Shown piece after piece: positions 44,401 through 57,669 of a stretch of DNA of 64,000 nucleotides (positions are counted from its first letter, which is position 1; each line of letters begins with the position of its first letter). Source of the DNA: Megaustenia siamemsis. Taxonomy: Eukaryota > Mollusca > Gastropoda > Stylommatophora > Ariophantidae. The DNA lies in NCBI GenBank assembly GCA_032433765.1, contig JAVIAB010000159.1, positions 58,405,042 to 58,469,041 on the forward strand, read 5' to 3'. The position numbers and the translations under genes were made by a program. Under the pieces are notes generated by a model. That model had not been told where the DNA came from, ran no database searches, and saw only the letters and a program-made list of their open reading frames with translations.

Positions 44401-45486
44401 CCGATACACCAAAAAGGCCACACACACCCAATCCCCAGTCAGATAGAAGAATCATTCAGCATTTACATTCCAACAAAATACAAATATAGAAACGTATTTG
44501 GCAAGCAAACATCCCAACCATCTTGTCAGAAATCTAATTACTGGAGATGTTTTGCTTTATTATTATGATATGGTAAAAATAGTCACAACAGTAATTCAGA
44601 CATGTCCACAGATACTAACATCTTCTCCTAAATATTTTCGTCAGCGCATGAAGACTAACTGCGCTACGTATGTCTTGGTTATCAATTCCTTTCACGAGAC
44701 TAGAATACTGTCCTGCCCTAGCAATACCTTTCTTTACCCCTAGCTTTCAGACATCAGAGAGCAAAGAAGTTTCACTTTTTCTGCTCAGATCTACATTCTA
44801 TCTATATCTCTGCGGTTATTAAGTATAACTTGTTCATTGACTTACTTCTACTATTCTCGCCGAAGTCATCAAACTATCTGCTCATTCATTGCCTCCAACA
44901 TCAGTGTGACCCGAGACTGTCACTAATTTAATTAAAGTTACAGTTCTTTGACCGTTTCATTGACTCCAGCGATTGATTGCGTCTGTAGATTGTGTGAACT
45001 TAAAGGAACACGATCATTGAATAATGCAGCACGCAGACATGACTGTAATCATGGGATCCAAATAGAAAAATGAATTACTTCATTGATGATTATATTTATT
45101 GTCAAACTATTTGTTTTTGTGTATTCGCCATTACCTGAATACATCGTTCTGTCAATGGAGCGTGCAACAACTGCCCAAACCCTCCGTTGATGACACGCCA
45201 TAGAATCAACTTTATGATCAAAGCGTGTCAATGTTCACATATAAGGACATTGACTCCTGTCTTATTCACAGCCTGGTTCTGTTCTCAGCGTTCTCGGTCT
45301 AGTGTGACGATAACAGAACAGGTAGTAGACCTGAGAACACGAGGGCATGTTCTGTACAGGGTTAATATTAAACATCCCGTACACCATTTTAACATTGTCT
45401 GCCAGACCTGTCTTTGACGTACCGATCCTTGATCTGTTCTCCTTACATGAAGTCAACTTCTCCCATAGCAGACGTTTCTGATCATA
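44401..45486. other. Unassigned spacer
   Basis: No gene, repeat array or element recognised. Confidence 0.5.
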
Positions 45487-45499
45487 ACTTCTTTTCAGG

Positions 45500-45829
45500 G
45501 GGGCTTCGGTAGCCTAGTTGGAAAAACCACCCGACTGGACTACCGACGTTCGGACAACCCGTGTTCGATTCCCGCTGGGAGCAGTGTGAGTTGTACTCGT
45601 GGTTGGAAAAAAAAAATACCCCCACGGTCGACCCAACCGTTGGCAGAAATGGCTACAAAGGGTATTATCCTGGGAAGGTGAGGAATATCGCCTCGCATCT
45701 GAGTTTCGATGCTTGAGGAGACACTATACCGAATTCTCCGAACATTTCTGGATAGGCGACCGAGCACATATGGGTGGAAACTCGCTTGCTAAGACGCCGG
45801 TTCAAGTCTCGTACTTTACCTTTACCTTT
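45500..45829 (+). mobile_element. tRNA-derived SINE, family A, copy 2
   Basis: A 330-bp copy flanked by the 13-bp TSD ACTTCTTTTCAGG (45487-45499 and 45830-45842). The head has TAGCCTAGTTGG (A box) and GTGTTCGATTCCCG (B box); the body and tail (TACTTTACCTTTACCTTT) match copy 1 at 15194-15520. The clear TSD defines the element's ends for the family. Confidence 0.95.
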
Positions 45830-45842
45830 ACTTCTTTTCAGG

Positions 45843-46632
45843 TATGATCTTAAGATCTTAAGCCCAACCTCACAAGCGAGAGCATCGAGTAAAAATCGAA
45901 TTGTCACACATAAGGTATCGCTCGTGCATCACATTAAAAATGACATGATTTCATTTTGTACCATTTCGTTTATATCAAAATGAGTCCCACTAAATGTATG
46001 AATGCGTGTGGCTTACTCTATGGGCTATAGGATCAGTCTCTGATTTAACACACCCAAAAACCATCAACCGGTATTAATATGTCATGACATTCAACGCCGA
46101 TAAACCGCTGAGAGTTTTGTTATTACACATGGCCTTTGTAACACAAGATGCAATAAGATTTCACTCCCAAATATATCATCACATTGGTTTCCATAATCTC
46201 CTATCTATGGACTTTCACATCTGACTTGTCTGTGTTAACGTTATTATTATTATTATTATTGGACAAACATGTTGCTGCAGATTTTCCTGGCTAAATTAGA
46301 GGTAAGTGACTGTTATATCACGAACATTCGAATTCGCATTGTGCTTCAGGGCCTTACTTTCAATTCCCCTACAGTACACTCTAACCTCTCTCATTAAACT
46401 GTACCATCTACCTATATAGGCTTGATTGTCCGACCTCTTTAAATTATCAATTGTCATGATAACACTCTCTAGTATTGTTTCAACAGCCAAATTCTTCTTC
46501 AACCAATCTCTTATATTAATTCTAGTAAATATCCGCCCTTTTCCCCTTTCAAGTTGGCCATTATGGCGCATTTCGTTTCTTTACCTCGATGTTCGAAATA
46601 ATTAATTTCTTCTTCAATTTGATAATTTCCTC
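45843..46632. other. Unassigned spacer
   Basis: Contains a (TTA)n run at about 46239-46260. A minus-strand open frame (46296-46571) has no firm family match; a LINE C-terminus is possible but unproven. Confidence 0.4.
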
Positions 46633-49515
46633 AGTTTGTGTCACTTCCTCAGTTTGTGTCACTTCCTCAAATTGTGTCACTTCCTTAAATTGTGTCACTT
46701 CCTAAGTTTGTGTCACTTCCTCAATTTGTGTCATTTGCTCAAATTGTGTTACTTCGTCAGTTTGTGCCACTTACTTCGTTCGAGTCACTTCCTTACTTTG
46801 TGTCATTTCCTCAGTTTGTGTCACTTTTTTAGTTTATGTCACTTCCTCAGTTTGTGTCACTTACCCAGTGTTTGTTACCTCTTTATTTTCTGTCACTTTC
46901 TTAGTTTGATTCATTTACTTCTCAGCGTGTGTCACTACCTTCGAATGAGTCACTTCCTTACTTTGTGACACTTTCTCAGATTGTGTTACTTAATCAGTTT
47001 GTGTCACTTCCTTAGTTTGTGTAAATTTCTTAGTTTATTTCACTTACTTAGTTTGTGTCACTTTCTCAGATTGTGTTACTTAATCAGTTTGTGTCACTTC
47101 CTTAGTTTGTGTAAATTTCTTAGTTTATTTCACTTACTTAGTTTGTGTCACTTCCTAAGATTGTGTTACTTACTTAGTTTGTGTCACTTCCTAAGATTGT
47201 GTTACTTACTTAGTTTATGCCACTTCCTAAGATTGTGTTACTTACTTAGTTTATGCCACTTCCTAAGATTGTGTTACTTACTAAGTTTCTGTCACTTCCT
47301 AAGATTGTGTTACTTACTTAGTTTGTGCCACTTCCTAAGATTGTGTTACATACTTAGTTTATGCCACTTCCTAAGATTGTGTTAATTACTTAGTTTATGC
47401 CACTTCCTATGATTGTGTTACTTACTTAGTTTATGCCACTTCCTAAGATTGTGTTACTTACTTAGTTTGTGTCACTTCCTAAGATTGTGTTACTTACTTA
47501 GTTTGTGTCACTTCCTAAGAATGTGTTACTTACTTAGTTTATGCCACTTCCTAAGATTGTGTTACTTACTTAGTTTGTGTCACTTCCTAAGATTGTGTTA
47601 CTTACTTAGTTTGTGTCACTTCCTAAGATTGTGTTACTTACTTAGTTTGTGCCACTTCCTAAGATTGTGTTACTTACTTAGTTTATGCCACTTCCTAAGA
47701 TTGTGTTAATTACTTATTTTATGCCACTTCCTAAGATTGTGTTACTTACTTAGTTTATGCCACTTCCTAAGATTGTGTTACTTACTTAGTTTGTGCCACT
47801 TCCTAAGATTGTGTTACTTACTTAGTTTGTGTCACTTCCTAAGATTGTGTTACTTACTTAGTTTATGCCACTTCCTAAGATTGTGTTACTTACTTAGTTT
47901 ATGCCACTTCCTAAGATTGTGTTACTTACTTAGTTTGTGTCACTTCCTAAGATTGTGTTACTTACTTAGTTTGTGCCACTTCCTAAGATTGTGTTACTTA
48001 CTTAGTTTATGCCACTTCCTAAGATTGTGTTACTACTTACTTAGTTTATGCCACTTCCTAAGATTGTGTTACTTACTTAGTTTGTGTCACTTCCTAAGAT
48101 TGTGTTACTTTCTTAGTTTATGCCACTTCATAAGATTGTGTTACTTACTTAGTTTGTGTCACTTCCTAAGATTGTGTTACTTACTTAGTTTGTGTCACTT
48201 CCTAAGATTGTGTTACTTACTTAGTTTGTGCCACTTCCTAAGATTGTGTTACTTACTTAGTTTGTGCCACTTCCTAAAATTGTGTCACTTACATAGTTTA
48301 TGCCACTTCCTAAGATTGTGTTAATTACTTAGTTTATGCCACTTACTTAGTTTATGCCACTTCCTAAGATTGTGTTAATTACTTAGTTTATGCCACTTCC
48401 TATGATTGTGTTACTTACTTAGTTTATGCCACTTCCTAAGATTGTGTTACTTACTTAGTTTATGCCACTTCCTAAGATTGTGTTACTTTCTTAGTTTGTG
48501 TCACTTCCTAAGATTGTGTTACTTACTTAGTTTGTGCCACTTCCTAAGATTGTGTTACTTACTTAGTTTGTGTCACTTCCTAAGATTGTGTTACTTACTT
48601 AGTTTATGCCACTTCCTAAGATTGTGATACTTACTTAGTTTATGCCACTTCCTAAGATTGTGTTACTTACTTAGTTTATGCCACTTCCTAAGATTGTGTT
48701 ACTTACTTAGTTTGTGCCACTTCCTAAGATTGTGTTACTTACTTAGTTTATGCCACTTCCTAAGATTGTGTTACTTACTTAGTTTGTGTCACTTCCTAAG
48801 ATTGTGTTACTTACTTAGTTTGTGTCACTTCCTAAGATTGTGTTACTTACTTAGTTTGTGCCACTTCCAAAGATTGTGTTACTTACTTAGTTTGTGTCAC
48901 TTCCTAAGATTGTGTTACTTACTTAGTTTGTGTCACTTCCTAAGATTGTGTTACTTACTTAGTTTATGCCACTTCCTAAGATTGTGTTACTTACTTAGTT
49001 TATGCCACTTCCTAAGATTGTGTTACTTACTTAGTTTATGCCACTTCCTAAGATTGTGTTACTTACTTAGTTTATGCCACTTCCTAAGATTGTGTTACTT
49101 ACTTAGTTTGTGTCACTTCCTAAGATTGTGTTACTTACTTAGTTTATGCCACTTCCTAAGATTGTGTTACTTACTTATTTTATGCCACTTCCTAAGATTG
49201 TGTTACTTAGTTTGTGTCACTTCCTAAGATTGTGTTACTTACTTAGTTTATGCCACTTCCTAAGATTGTGTTACTTACTTAGTTTATGCCACTTCCTAAG
49301 ATCGTGTTACTTACTTAGTTTGTGTCACTTCCTAAGATTGTGTTACTTACTTAGTTTGTGTCACTTCCTAAGATTGTGTTACTTACTTAGTTTGTGTCAC
49401 TTCCTAAGATTGTGTTACTTACTTAGTTTGTGTCACTTCCTAAGATTGTGTTACTTACTTAGTTTGTGCTCTTCCTAAGATTGTGTTACTTACTTAGTTT
49501 GTGTCACTTCCTTAG
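46633..49515. repeat. 36-bp satellite grown from an 18-bp monomer
   Basis: About 78 units of TTAGTTTGTGTCACTTCC plus TAAGATTGTGTTACTTAC. The two halves are diverged forms of one 18-bp monomer. At the left edge (46633-46980) the array is still an irregular 18-bp repeat (TCAGTTTGTGTCACTTCC) and becomes a regular 36-bp dimer from about 47150. Main variants are GTGTCAC, GTGCCAC and ATGCCAC. Open frames in the block have no gene meaning. Confidence 0.96.
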
Positions 49516-49739
49516 TGTGTGGCACTTACTCAGTTTTCGTCAAGTACTCAGCGTGTTTAATTTCCTCAGTTTGTTTCAATTGCTGGGTTCATGTCACTTC
49601 CACAGTCTGGGTCACGTTCAGAGTCAACATTGGGTCAACTTTTAAACTCACCATCGTATCCTTAAACATGACTTCCATTTCTCTAAATTAAAGAAATAGC
49701 ATGTCTCTGGCCAGGCAGAGAAGAGAAATCTAAGGGAGG

Positions 49740-49870
49740 TTACTCAGCAGCACATTCACACATTACGTACTCCATAGAAGACCTACACTGCAGTATTCAG
49801 CGGTAGTTAATCTTTGGAATAAGCTTAACCTTACAGGAGATGCACCAAAACAGTTTGCGTTCATTTTTAT
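49740..49870 (+). pseudogene. CR1-like LINE C-terminal scrap
   Basis: The reading QYSAVVNLWNKLNLTGDAPK followed by FAF resembles the ...R.VN.WN.LP..V..A.S...FK... tail of CR1-like LINE proteins. Very short. Confidence 0.4.
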
Positions 49871-49879
49871 TTTCTATAC

Positions 49880-50055
49880 GCTCCCTTTGGCAAAATAAAA
49901 GGAAAAAGAGATCGCGGACGACAAAGAGAGAAAATGCTGGATAGCTTGGTGTCATGGCATGGAACACAGTCAACAACAGAACTGATACGATGCACTGCGG
50001 ATTGAAGATTGTGGAGGGACATGATCACCTACGCCAACCGGTAAGGCACATGATG
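49880..50055 (+). pseudogene. LINE 3' end
   Basis: KIKGKRDRGRQREKMLDSLV ... LWRDMITYANR, ending near 50048 with ACATGATGATATG. Almost the same as 29905-30066. The codon for Arg in DRRLWR has become a stop (GCGGATTGAAGATTG). Confidence 0.85.
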
Positions 50056-50544
50056 ATATGCTCCCTTAACTAGTAACATTTACTAAACTCTATTTTCTAT
50101 TTACACACAAAAAAAATAATAACGTTTCATTTGTTTTGCAGCGAATAGACATGGCCATTGGCGGACACCTCGCTGTTAACGTTTTTATATCCAAACATCA
50201 AATCTCTGCCTACTGTACGATATTGAACCATCCAATGAAAGTTATCCTACATTTTAATCCACAAATTGTATTAATGGATCTTACTAAGAGCACGTAACTC
50301 TAATGGTCAAATGACACAAAGTTAAACATTCTCTCCACGCCTCAAGACGTATGTAGAAAATGATGTTCGTTCCCATAGTTCTCAATGACAAACAACACTT
50401 TTTATGGAAGGAAATAACAACTATGACAATGCGCAATAAACATAGAAGAGTAAAGCTGAACTGAAACACAAGCGAAAACAAAACAACAAATAAAGTCCAA
50501 GATAATCAGACCCAGATAAGGCGCTGCGGTATCGGAGAGCACTT
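50056..50544. other. Unassigned spacer
   Basis: No gene, array or element recognised. Confidence 0.5.
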
Positions 50545-51738
50545 TCACAACATGAGTCGCACGGACACTTTCTCAACATGAGTCGCACGGACACTTTGAC
50601 AAAATGAGTCGCACGGACACTTACTCAACATGAGTCGCAAGGACACTCTCACAACATGTGTCGCACGGACACTTTCAAAACATGAGTCGCACGGACACTT
50701 TCACAACATGTGTCGCACGGACACTTTCACAACATGAGTCGCACGGACACTTTCACAACATGTGTCGCACGGACACTTTCACAACATGTGTCGCACGGAC
50801 ACTTTCACAACATGTGTCGCACGGACACTTTCACAACATGTGTCGCACGGACACTTTCACAACATGTGTCGCACGGACACTTTCACAACATGTGTCGCAC
50901 GGACACTTTCACAACATGTGTCGCACGGACACTTTCTCAACATGAGTCGCACGGACACTTTCACAACATGAATCGCAAGGACACTCTCACAACATGAGTC
51001 GCACGGACACTTTCACAACATGAGTCGCACGGACACTTTCACAATATGAGTCGCACGGACACTTTCATAACATGTGTCGCACGGACACTTTCACAATATG
51101 AGTCGCACGGACACTTTCACAATATGAGTCGCACGGACACTTTCACAACATGAGTCGCACGGACACTCTCACAACATGAGTCGCACGGACTCTTTCACAA
51201 TATGAGTCGCACGGACACTCTCACAACATGTGTCGCACGGACACTTTCACAATATGAGTCGCACGGACACTCTCACAACATGAGTCGCACGGACACTCTC
51301 ACAACATGAGTCGCACGGACACTTTCACAATATGAGTTGCACGGACACTTTGACAAAATGAGTCGCACGGACACTTTCACAATATGAGTCGCACGGACAC
51401 TTTCACAACATGTGTCGCACGGACACTTTCACAATATGAGTCGCACGGACACTTTCACAACATGTGTCGCACGGAAACTTTCACAATATGAGTCGCACGG
51501 ACACTTTCACAACATGAGTCGCACGGACACTTTCACAACATGAGTCGCACGGACACTTTCACAACATGAGTCGCACGGACACTTTCACAACATGAGTCGC
51601 ACGGAACACTTTCACAACATGAGTCGCACGGACACTTTGACAAAATGAGTCGCACGGACACTCTCACAACATGAGTCGCACGGACACTTTCACAACATGA
51701 GTCGCACGGACACTTTTTTATAACATGAGTCGCAAGGA
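50545..51738. repeat. 26-bp satellite
   Basis: About 46 units of CATGAGTCGCACGGACAC plus TTTCACAA. Main variants are GTGTCGC, AATATGAG and GACAAAATG. A nearly pure GTGTCGC block lies at 50755-50935. One unit near 51600 has an extra A and one near 51713 an expanded T run. Confidence 0.96.
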
Positions 51739-52654
51739 CACTTTCGCCTCTAAAAGCAAAGCAGTCAAACTCAATCAGACTCTAGATCATGTACTACAAG
51801 TCAGCAAAGTCATCAACAGAGAACGTTTAGATCACAGAATCAAGCTTCAGGCGAAAGTTTGAGGAGATACTTAGTTCCAAGTAAGGCTATTTGTCGGTCA
51901 TGTCCGTACATTTGTAAAATACATTTAAATTGTTGAAAAAGAGACAAAGAAGAAGACAGGAAACGAAGTGAAAGAAAGAGAAACAAAGCCGAATACGGAA
52001 ACACAATTTAAAAGAAAAAAAATCATAAATAATAAATGACATGATCATGCAAATATTTTTTGCTTCAGTGACAGTGAGGGAGAAATGACAAAAAGAAGAA
52101 ACTATCATGGCGCTGCGAAGATCCGAAAAGGAGAGATTATTTTTGTTTACAGTATTTGCCTTCTTTTTTTGTGTGCTAAAGTTGTGTGGGTTTGCTTTCT
52201 TACAGACTTGGCATTCCGGTATGTTAAGAACAAGATTTCTGTAACGTTTGATGGCACATGTATATGATATAAACTACAGGATTTCTTCCACCTTTAACCG
52301 CCCTTGATAAATAACAAGATTGTTAGTTTAGTTTAGTATAGTATAGTTTAGTTTAGTTTAGTTTAGTTTAGTTTGGTTTAGTTTGGTTAAGCTTAGTTGG
52401 TTTAGTTTAGTTTGGTTAAGTTTAGTATATTTTAGTTTAATATAGTCCACAGATCATCTTCATTGCACATCGGGCATGATCATAAGTGAACACTATCTCT
52501 CCTTTCCCAATATGCCCCTCAGTGTGTGAAGACGGACGACTCCAGTTCTGTGCTGATTTGTTTTTCCTCTCCCCACGTTGCACTCCTTTCTGGCATCCCA
52601 AATGTTGAAGTATGTACAAGATCGTTAAAGCATATATGATCTGTGTTGTTTTAC
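51739..52654. other. Spacer with a (TTTAG)n block
   Basis: No gene recognised. At 52320-52445 there is a degenerate pentanucleotide repeat (TTTAG, with GGTTTAG and TATAG variants). The rest has no identifiable features. Confidence 0.55.
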
Positions 52655-52815
52655 AAAACCTACAAAAGATGATTTCTTACAACTTATACAACCCGGAACA
52701 AAAGATGATTTCTTACAACTTATACAACCCGTGACGAAAGATGATTTCTTACAACTTATACAACCCGTGACAAAAGATGATTTCTTACAACTTATACAAC
52801 CCGTAACAAAAGAAA
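52655..52815. repeat. 36-bp repeat, four units
   Basis: Four units of AAAAGATGATTTCTTACAAC plus TTATACAACCCGTGAC; the last three are nearly identical. Confidence 0.92.
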
Positions 52816-53479
52816 CAAAAACACATATTTATGACATACTGAAGACCGTTAACTAAAGACAAGAAAGACATTTTATTGTTTATACATAAATAGCGTTGGC
52901 AGTTTGTGACGAGAGAGGCGACGTAATGTTTTGTGTTTTCTTTACAGCCCTGACGATGTGTACAGACAACACAAGATGATATTTCAACCTCTTGCTACGG
53001 GTCAGGAAATATCAAAATGCGATTTGTTAGAGCATTGACGGTCTTTAACGAAAACGAAAAGATGATTTTAGCAGATTTGTCATTCAGTCATTTTAAGACA
53101 AGTCCATTATATGTTAATTTGCGACAAAAGTCATTGAGGACATTAATTGACTTACTTTATTATTAGTAATATTATCATTATGATCATTATTATTATTATT
53201 ATTTTGTTATTATTATTCAGAGTTAAATACAAGAAGCAAAAGTTAATTAAAGTTAGACGATCCAATGAGCGATATCACGAATTGTTCTAACACGTTTGAA
53301 ATCTGTTAAGAAAGACAAGGAAAAAAAGTGTTTCTTGCCTATTTGACTGCCTGTGTCGAAAACAGGAGAGGTATTTCATGCAACTTGAATGATCTGTGAC
53401 GATAGGCAAGGGGAACACGTTTTGGAGCTGTCACGATGTGTGGTAAATTATAAGTTAAATACGTGATGAAATACAAGAA
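52816..53479. other. Unassigned AT-rich spacer
   Basis: Contains (ATT)n at about 53158-53210. Otherwise nothing recognised. Confidence 0.5.
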
Positions 53480-54300
53480 TTAGTCATCTTGTAATTTTGA
53501 TTATCTGTGATGACATGCAAGAAAGGTTCGTCTGATAGTTGTGATGATCTGTGATGACATGCAAGAAGAAATCGTCTTGTAATTGTGATGTTCTGTGATG
53601 ACATGCAAGAATAATTCGTCTGGTAGTTGTGATGATGTGTGATGGTAGGCAAGAAGAAATCGTCTTGTAATTGTGATGATCTGTGATGACATGCACGAAT
53701 AATTCGTCTGGTAGTTGTAATGATGTGTGATGGTAGGCAAGAAGAAATCGTCTTTTATTGTGATGATCTGTGATGGTATGCAAGAAGAAATCGTCTTGTA
53801 CTTTTCATAATCTGTGATGACATGCAAGAAGAAATCGTCTGGTAGTTTTCATAATCTGTGATGACATGCAAGAAGAAATCGTCTGGTAGTTTTCATAATC
53901 TGTGATGACATGCAACAAGAAATCGTTTTATAGTTTTCATGATCTGTGATGACATGCAACAAGAAATCGTCCGGTAGTTTTCATGATCTTTGATGACATG
54001 CAACAAGAAATTGTCCGGTAGTTTTCATGGTCTGTGATGACATGCAAGAAGAGGTTGTCTTGTAGTTTTCATAATCTGTGATGACATGCAACAATAAATT
54101 GTTTTGTAGATTTAATGCTCTGTGATGGCATGCAACAAGAAATCATCTGGTAGATTTAATGATATGTGATGGCATGCAACAAGAAATAATCTGGTAGATT
54201 TAATGATATGTGATGACATGCAGCAAGAAATCGTTTGGTAGTTTCCATGATATGTGATGACATGCAAGAAGAAGTTGTCCTGTAATTTTGATGATATACG
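53480..54300. repeat. 44-bp minisatellite
   Basis: About 18 units of GTGATGACATGCAAGAAGAA plus ATCGTCTGGTAGTTTTCATAATCT. Subtypes with TTGTGATGATC at the left, TTTTCATAATC in the middle and ATTTAATGATA at the right form successive blocks. Confidence 0.93.
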
Positions 54301-54629
54301 GCGAAATTCAAGAAGGCGACTTGCAGCTTTGATATCTTGCAGCTTTGATATCGAATTGCAAAAGACAACGGGAAAATGGAAAAAAATGCAAACCATTGGT
54401 GTTTCCCTCAAGAGCTTTCAGTGGAAAAAATAAAACTGTAAAAAGATCTTTTGATTTAGTGATGATTTGTGCGAACAAAAGTAAGAAGTTTTTTCTCGTT
54501 TTGTTAGTTATTGGGGAGAACATAAAAATAAAGGTAGCTGTTGTTGTTTTAGCAGCGACTTGTCTGAACAGAACGACGAGGATGCGTCTTTCTGTTATCG
54601 AAATATTGGTCAAAAATAGCCGACGATGA
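54301..54629. other. Unassigned spacer between arrays
   Basis: Short open frames exist on both strands, with no recognisable domain. Confidence 0.5.
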
Positions 54630-54865
54630 TGTTTTCTGTTTTGATATATTTGGGAATAACTAGACGGAGATGATGTTTTCTGTTTTAATATGATATTTGG
54701 GAATAACTAGACGGAGATGATGTTTTCTGTTTTAATATGATATTTGGGAATAACTAGACGGAGATGATGTTTTCTGTTTTAATATGATATTTGGGAATAA
54801 CTAGACGGAGATGATGTTTTCTGTTTTAATATGATATTTGGGAATAACTAGACGGAGATGATGTT
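54630..54865. repeat. 47-bp minisatellite
   Basis: About five units of AACTAGACGGAGATGATGTT plus TTCTGTTTTAATATGATATT plus TGGGAAT; the inner copies are identical by eye. Confidence 0.93.
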
Positions 54866-55267
54866 TTATGTGTTATTGGTAATTGGTCAGAACTAAACAA
54901 AATCGCATATTTATATTTTAATGGTGATTGGTCAGAACATAACGGATGTGGTGTTTTTTTATTATTAATGTGAAAGATTATTCTTGTGATGTTATGATCT
55001 GTGACCAATGGCAAGAAGCTAAAATTTGATAATACGTAAAATATGTTGTCAAAACGAAATCACACGTACATGATATGTTGTTACTGTTACTGTCTAGAGC
55101 TACAACATTAGCTTATTCAACAAGATATGAACCAACTTTACATAACAGACACATCTGCATATATGATTTATAGCATACCCTGTGTACAGGAGATGAAGGG
55201 TAAAAATCAAATCTTACACATTCGTTTATTTTGAGTGGTTCAGTTATTTTGTTTTAAAGCTGTTATT
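54866..55267. other. Unassigned AT-rich spacer
   Basis: No gene or element recognised. Confidence 0.5.
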
Positions 55268-55328
<61 letters not shown>

Positions 55329-55345
55329 GTTCATATATATATGAG
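55268..55345. repeat. (AT)n microsatellite
   Basis: AT run of about 65 bp plus a short ATATATAT remnant. Confidence 0.97.
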
Positions 55346-55364
55346 TAGAAGTGATTAAAAAAAC

Positions 55365-56585
55365 TACTCATTGACATATATAAGAGTAAGCACATACCCG
55401 AAGATATAATAAAATCTATCTTCGTAACCATGCCGACGAAGTCAGGCGTCATTAATTGCGAAGACCATCGCACTTCTAGTCTCATGAGCCATACAGCCAA
55501 AATAAAATAATAATCTTTAGACATGTAATGAACAAAATAATAAGAATCACCTTTAGACATGTAATGAACAAAATAATAAGGATCACCTTTAGACATGTAA
55601 TGAACAAAATAATAAGAATCACCTTTAGACGTGTAATGAACAAAATATTACCGGAATTAAATGCGGAACAACGTGGATTAGTTGATGGAAAGGGCACCAA
55701 TAGTGAAATATACATGAGAACAATGATATAATATGCTTTATCGGTAAAATCATGTATATATATATATATATATATGTATATAATTGCCTTTAAGACAACA
55801 CAAACGTATTTGACAAAGTAAAACAAGTGGAAATAATCAATATGTTGGGGACATTAAACATTGATGGCAAGGATATGAGAAAATCATTAAACATATGCAA
55901 TGGCAAACATACAAGAGCTATATAAATTAGCAACCAAACAGGTCAGTTTCAATATACAAAAAACATGGAGTCAGGCAAGGTCGTGCTCTGTCGTCGGATT
56001 TATTTTCACTTTACAGCTAAGATATATTATTATAATAATAGTAGACACACATGGAATTAAAGTCAATGAACAATAAAAACAATCTGCAATATGCGCATGA
56101 CAGAGTTTTAACAGCAGAGACCGTGAAAGAAAGCAACAAGAAATGATCTGTCTGATTATAAGAAAACAGAAGTAATAATAATATTGAAGAAAGAATCCTC
56201 ATCATAATGTAGCATAACAATAAACAAGACAAGTCTGAAACAAATACTTGGGCAGATAATAACATCAGTTGGAAGATGCACCCCAGACAAGCACAATAGC
56301 TAAGGCCAAAATAGCACTTCAGAAAATGAAAAAGATAAAAAAAAAAAAAATCTTATAAAAAAGGCAATGTCAATAGAAGTGAGAAAGAGTTCATTGGTGC
56401 TATATAGAACCAATTCTAACTTATGGAAGCGAATCAAGGACAACTCACGGAGAGAAGATACTAACTAGATCGCTTGGTGCCATGGCAATGAAAACAGTCA
56501 ATAACAGAAATGATACGATGCTTGATAAAATGGATGGAAGATTGCGGAAGGATATGATCGCCTACGCCAACCAGTCTGCACATTA
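55365..56585 (+). pseudogene. LINE reverse transcriptase, heavily decayed
   Basis: Same family as 2280-4279. HIPEDIIKSIFVTMPTKSG (about 55390) and a C.DHRTSSLMSH segment, a 36-bp internal tandem repeat (55500-55645), then LNAEQRGLVDGKGTN (about 55660), shifted remnants of GVRQGRALSS (about 55970), an ADDRVL-type box (about 56095) and a 3' end RLRKDMIAYANQ near 56540-56575. An (AT)n run and several A-runs interrupt it. Confidence 0.8.
55500..55645. repeat. 36-bp tandem amplification within LINE RT
   Basis: Four units of AAAATAATAAGAATCACCTT plus TAGACATGTAATGAAC, lying where the homologous LINE at 2950-2990 has a single AAAATATTACTAAGAGATAT...AGACTTGTAAGGAAC. The unit is thus derived from the LINE's own sequence. 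Confidence 0.88.
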
Positions 56586-56699
56586 ATAAATATATAAACA
56601 TATACATATACACACATACATTTGCAACGTTATGTCAATGCATAAATAAATGGATCTATGATGTATGCATTGAGCGTTATGGTCCGTATTTTCTCAATA

Positions 56700-56880
56700 A
56701 GAATCGGGGCTCATTGTCAACTAACGTGGCAGACACTTTGCCAGGTCACTCTATTTGTACAGACAAATCTGGTTCCTATTTAAGGTTGGGCGAAGCTTAA
56801 GGCTGTCCGCCGAAAGTGAACATCATCTTCGTAACGGTCAGTTCGCTAAGCACTGAACTATAGCAGATGGATGTATGCGA
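56700..56880 (-). mobile_element. tRNA-derived SINE, family B, copy 4 (decayed)
   Basis: Shared words on the minus strand: TTAAATAGGAACCAGATTTG near 56782-56763 and a head resembling TAGTTCAGTGCTTAGCGAAC (about 56870-56848). The B box is no longer recognisable. Confidence 0.6.
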
Positions 56881-57669
56881 TTTTGAGCCAGATTTTATCT
56901 AATCTTTAGCTCTGCAGATATCACGGCACACTGGGCTAGCCGAGAATATTACATTTTAGATGAGAGCTGGAATAGTCTAGTCCAGAAGTTATCCGACTTT
57001 GAACATCAGACAAGTCCATAAGTGCACAGACCTACCCCAACGTACTTTCATCAAAGTACAACAATTAACGATTAGTATAAGAGAACAGATGACGCTACTA
57101 AATCTGTGTTGCTGCCATGATCCTCATTGCAGAAGTTCTTTTCTAGCATTCAGTACCACCTGATCTACATGTTTGATAAAAGTAAGGCTCCGATCAAACA
57201 ACATTGTTTTTCATTGAATGAGTAGTCTTTGAAAGCAAACTATTTTCTAGTGTTGATTTCTAGACTGTAGCATTATTTAAATAGAACCTTCATTTGGTTG
57301 ACAGGTGCTCCTGCGTCCTCACAGCAGCTGTTTAATATCAAGCTCTGATGTTCTCCATCAACACTCTCCCTGTATCTGCCCTGACGATACAACAACACAT
57401 TATCAGTGTAAGAAGATGTTCTGCCCCGTCCCAACATTTGCTCGCTTTTAGTCCTTACTGTACAGTGATAGAACAACACGTGTATGGCATCGTTGGTGGT
57501 TTAGCGGTCCGCGTGCCACATTTAAAAGAAGCAACATTCCGATGGAAAAGGTAAGAGAAAGTACAATGAAGGAGAAACGGGTTTGTCTTCTGGTAGAAAA
57601 TGTGCTGGTCTGAGTTCACGTAGTTGAAAAAACAGGAAATGTGGAAGTAGCTTCTTGTATGTTTCCTCT
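56881..57669. other. Unassigned spacer
   Basis: No gene or element recognised. Confidence 0.5.

Noticed and set aside
50545..51738. CRISPR-like array of short repeats
   Set aside because: Units are directly adjacent without unique spacers, and the window is clearly from an animal genome.
52320..52445. Telomere-like TTTAG repeat
   Set aside because: Short, degenerate and pentanucleotide; animal telomeres of this kind of organism are normally TTAGGG. More likely a simple microsatellite.
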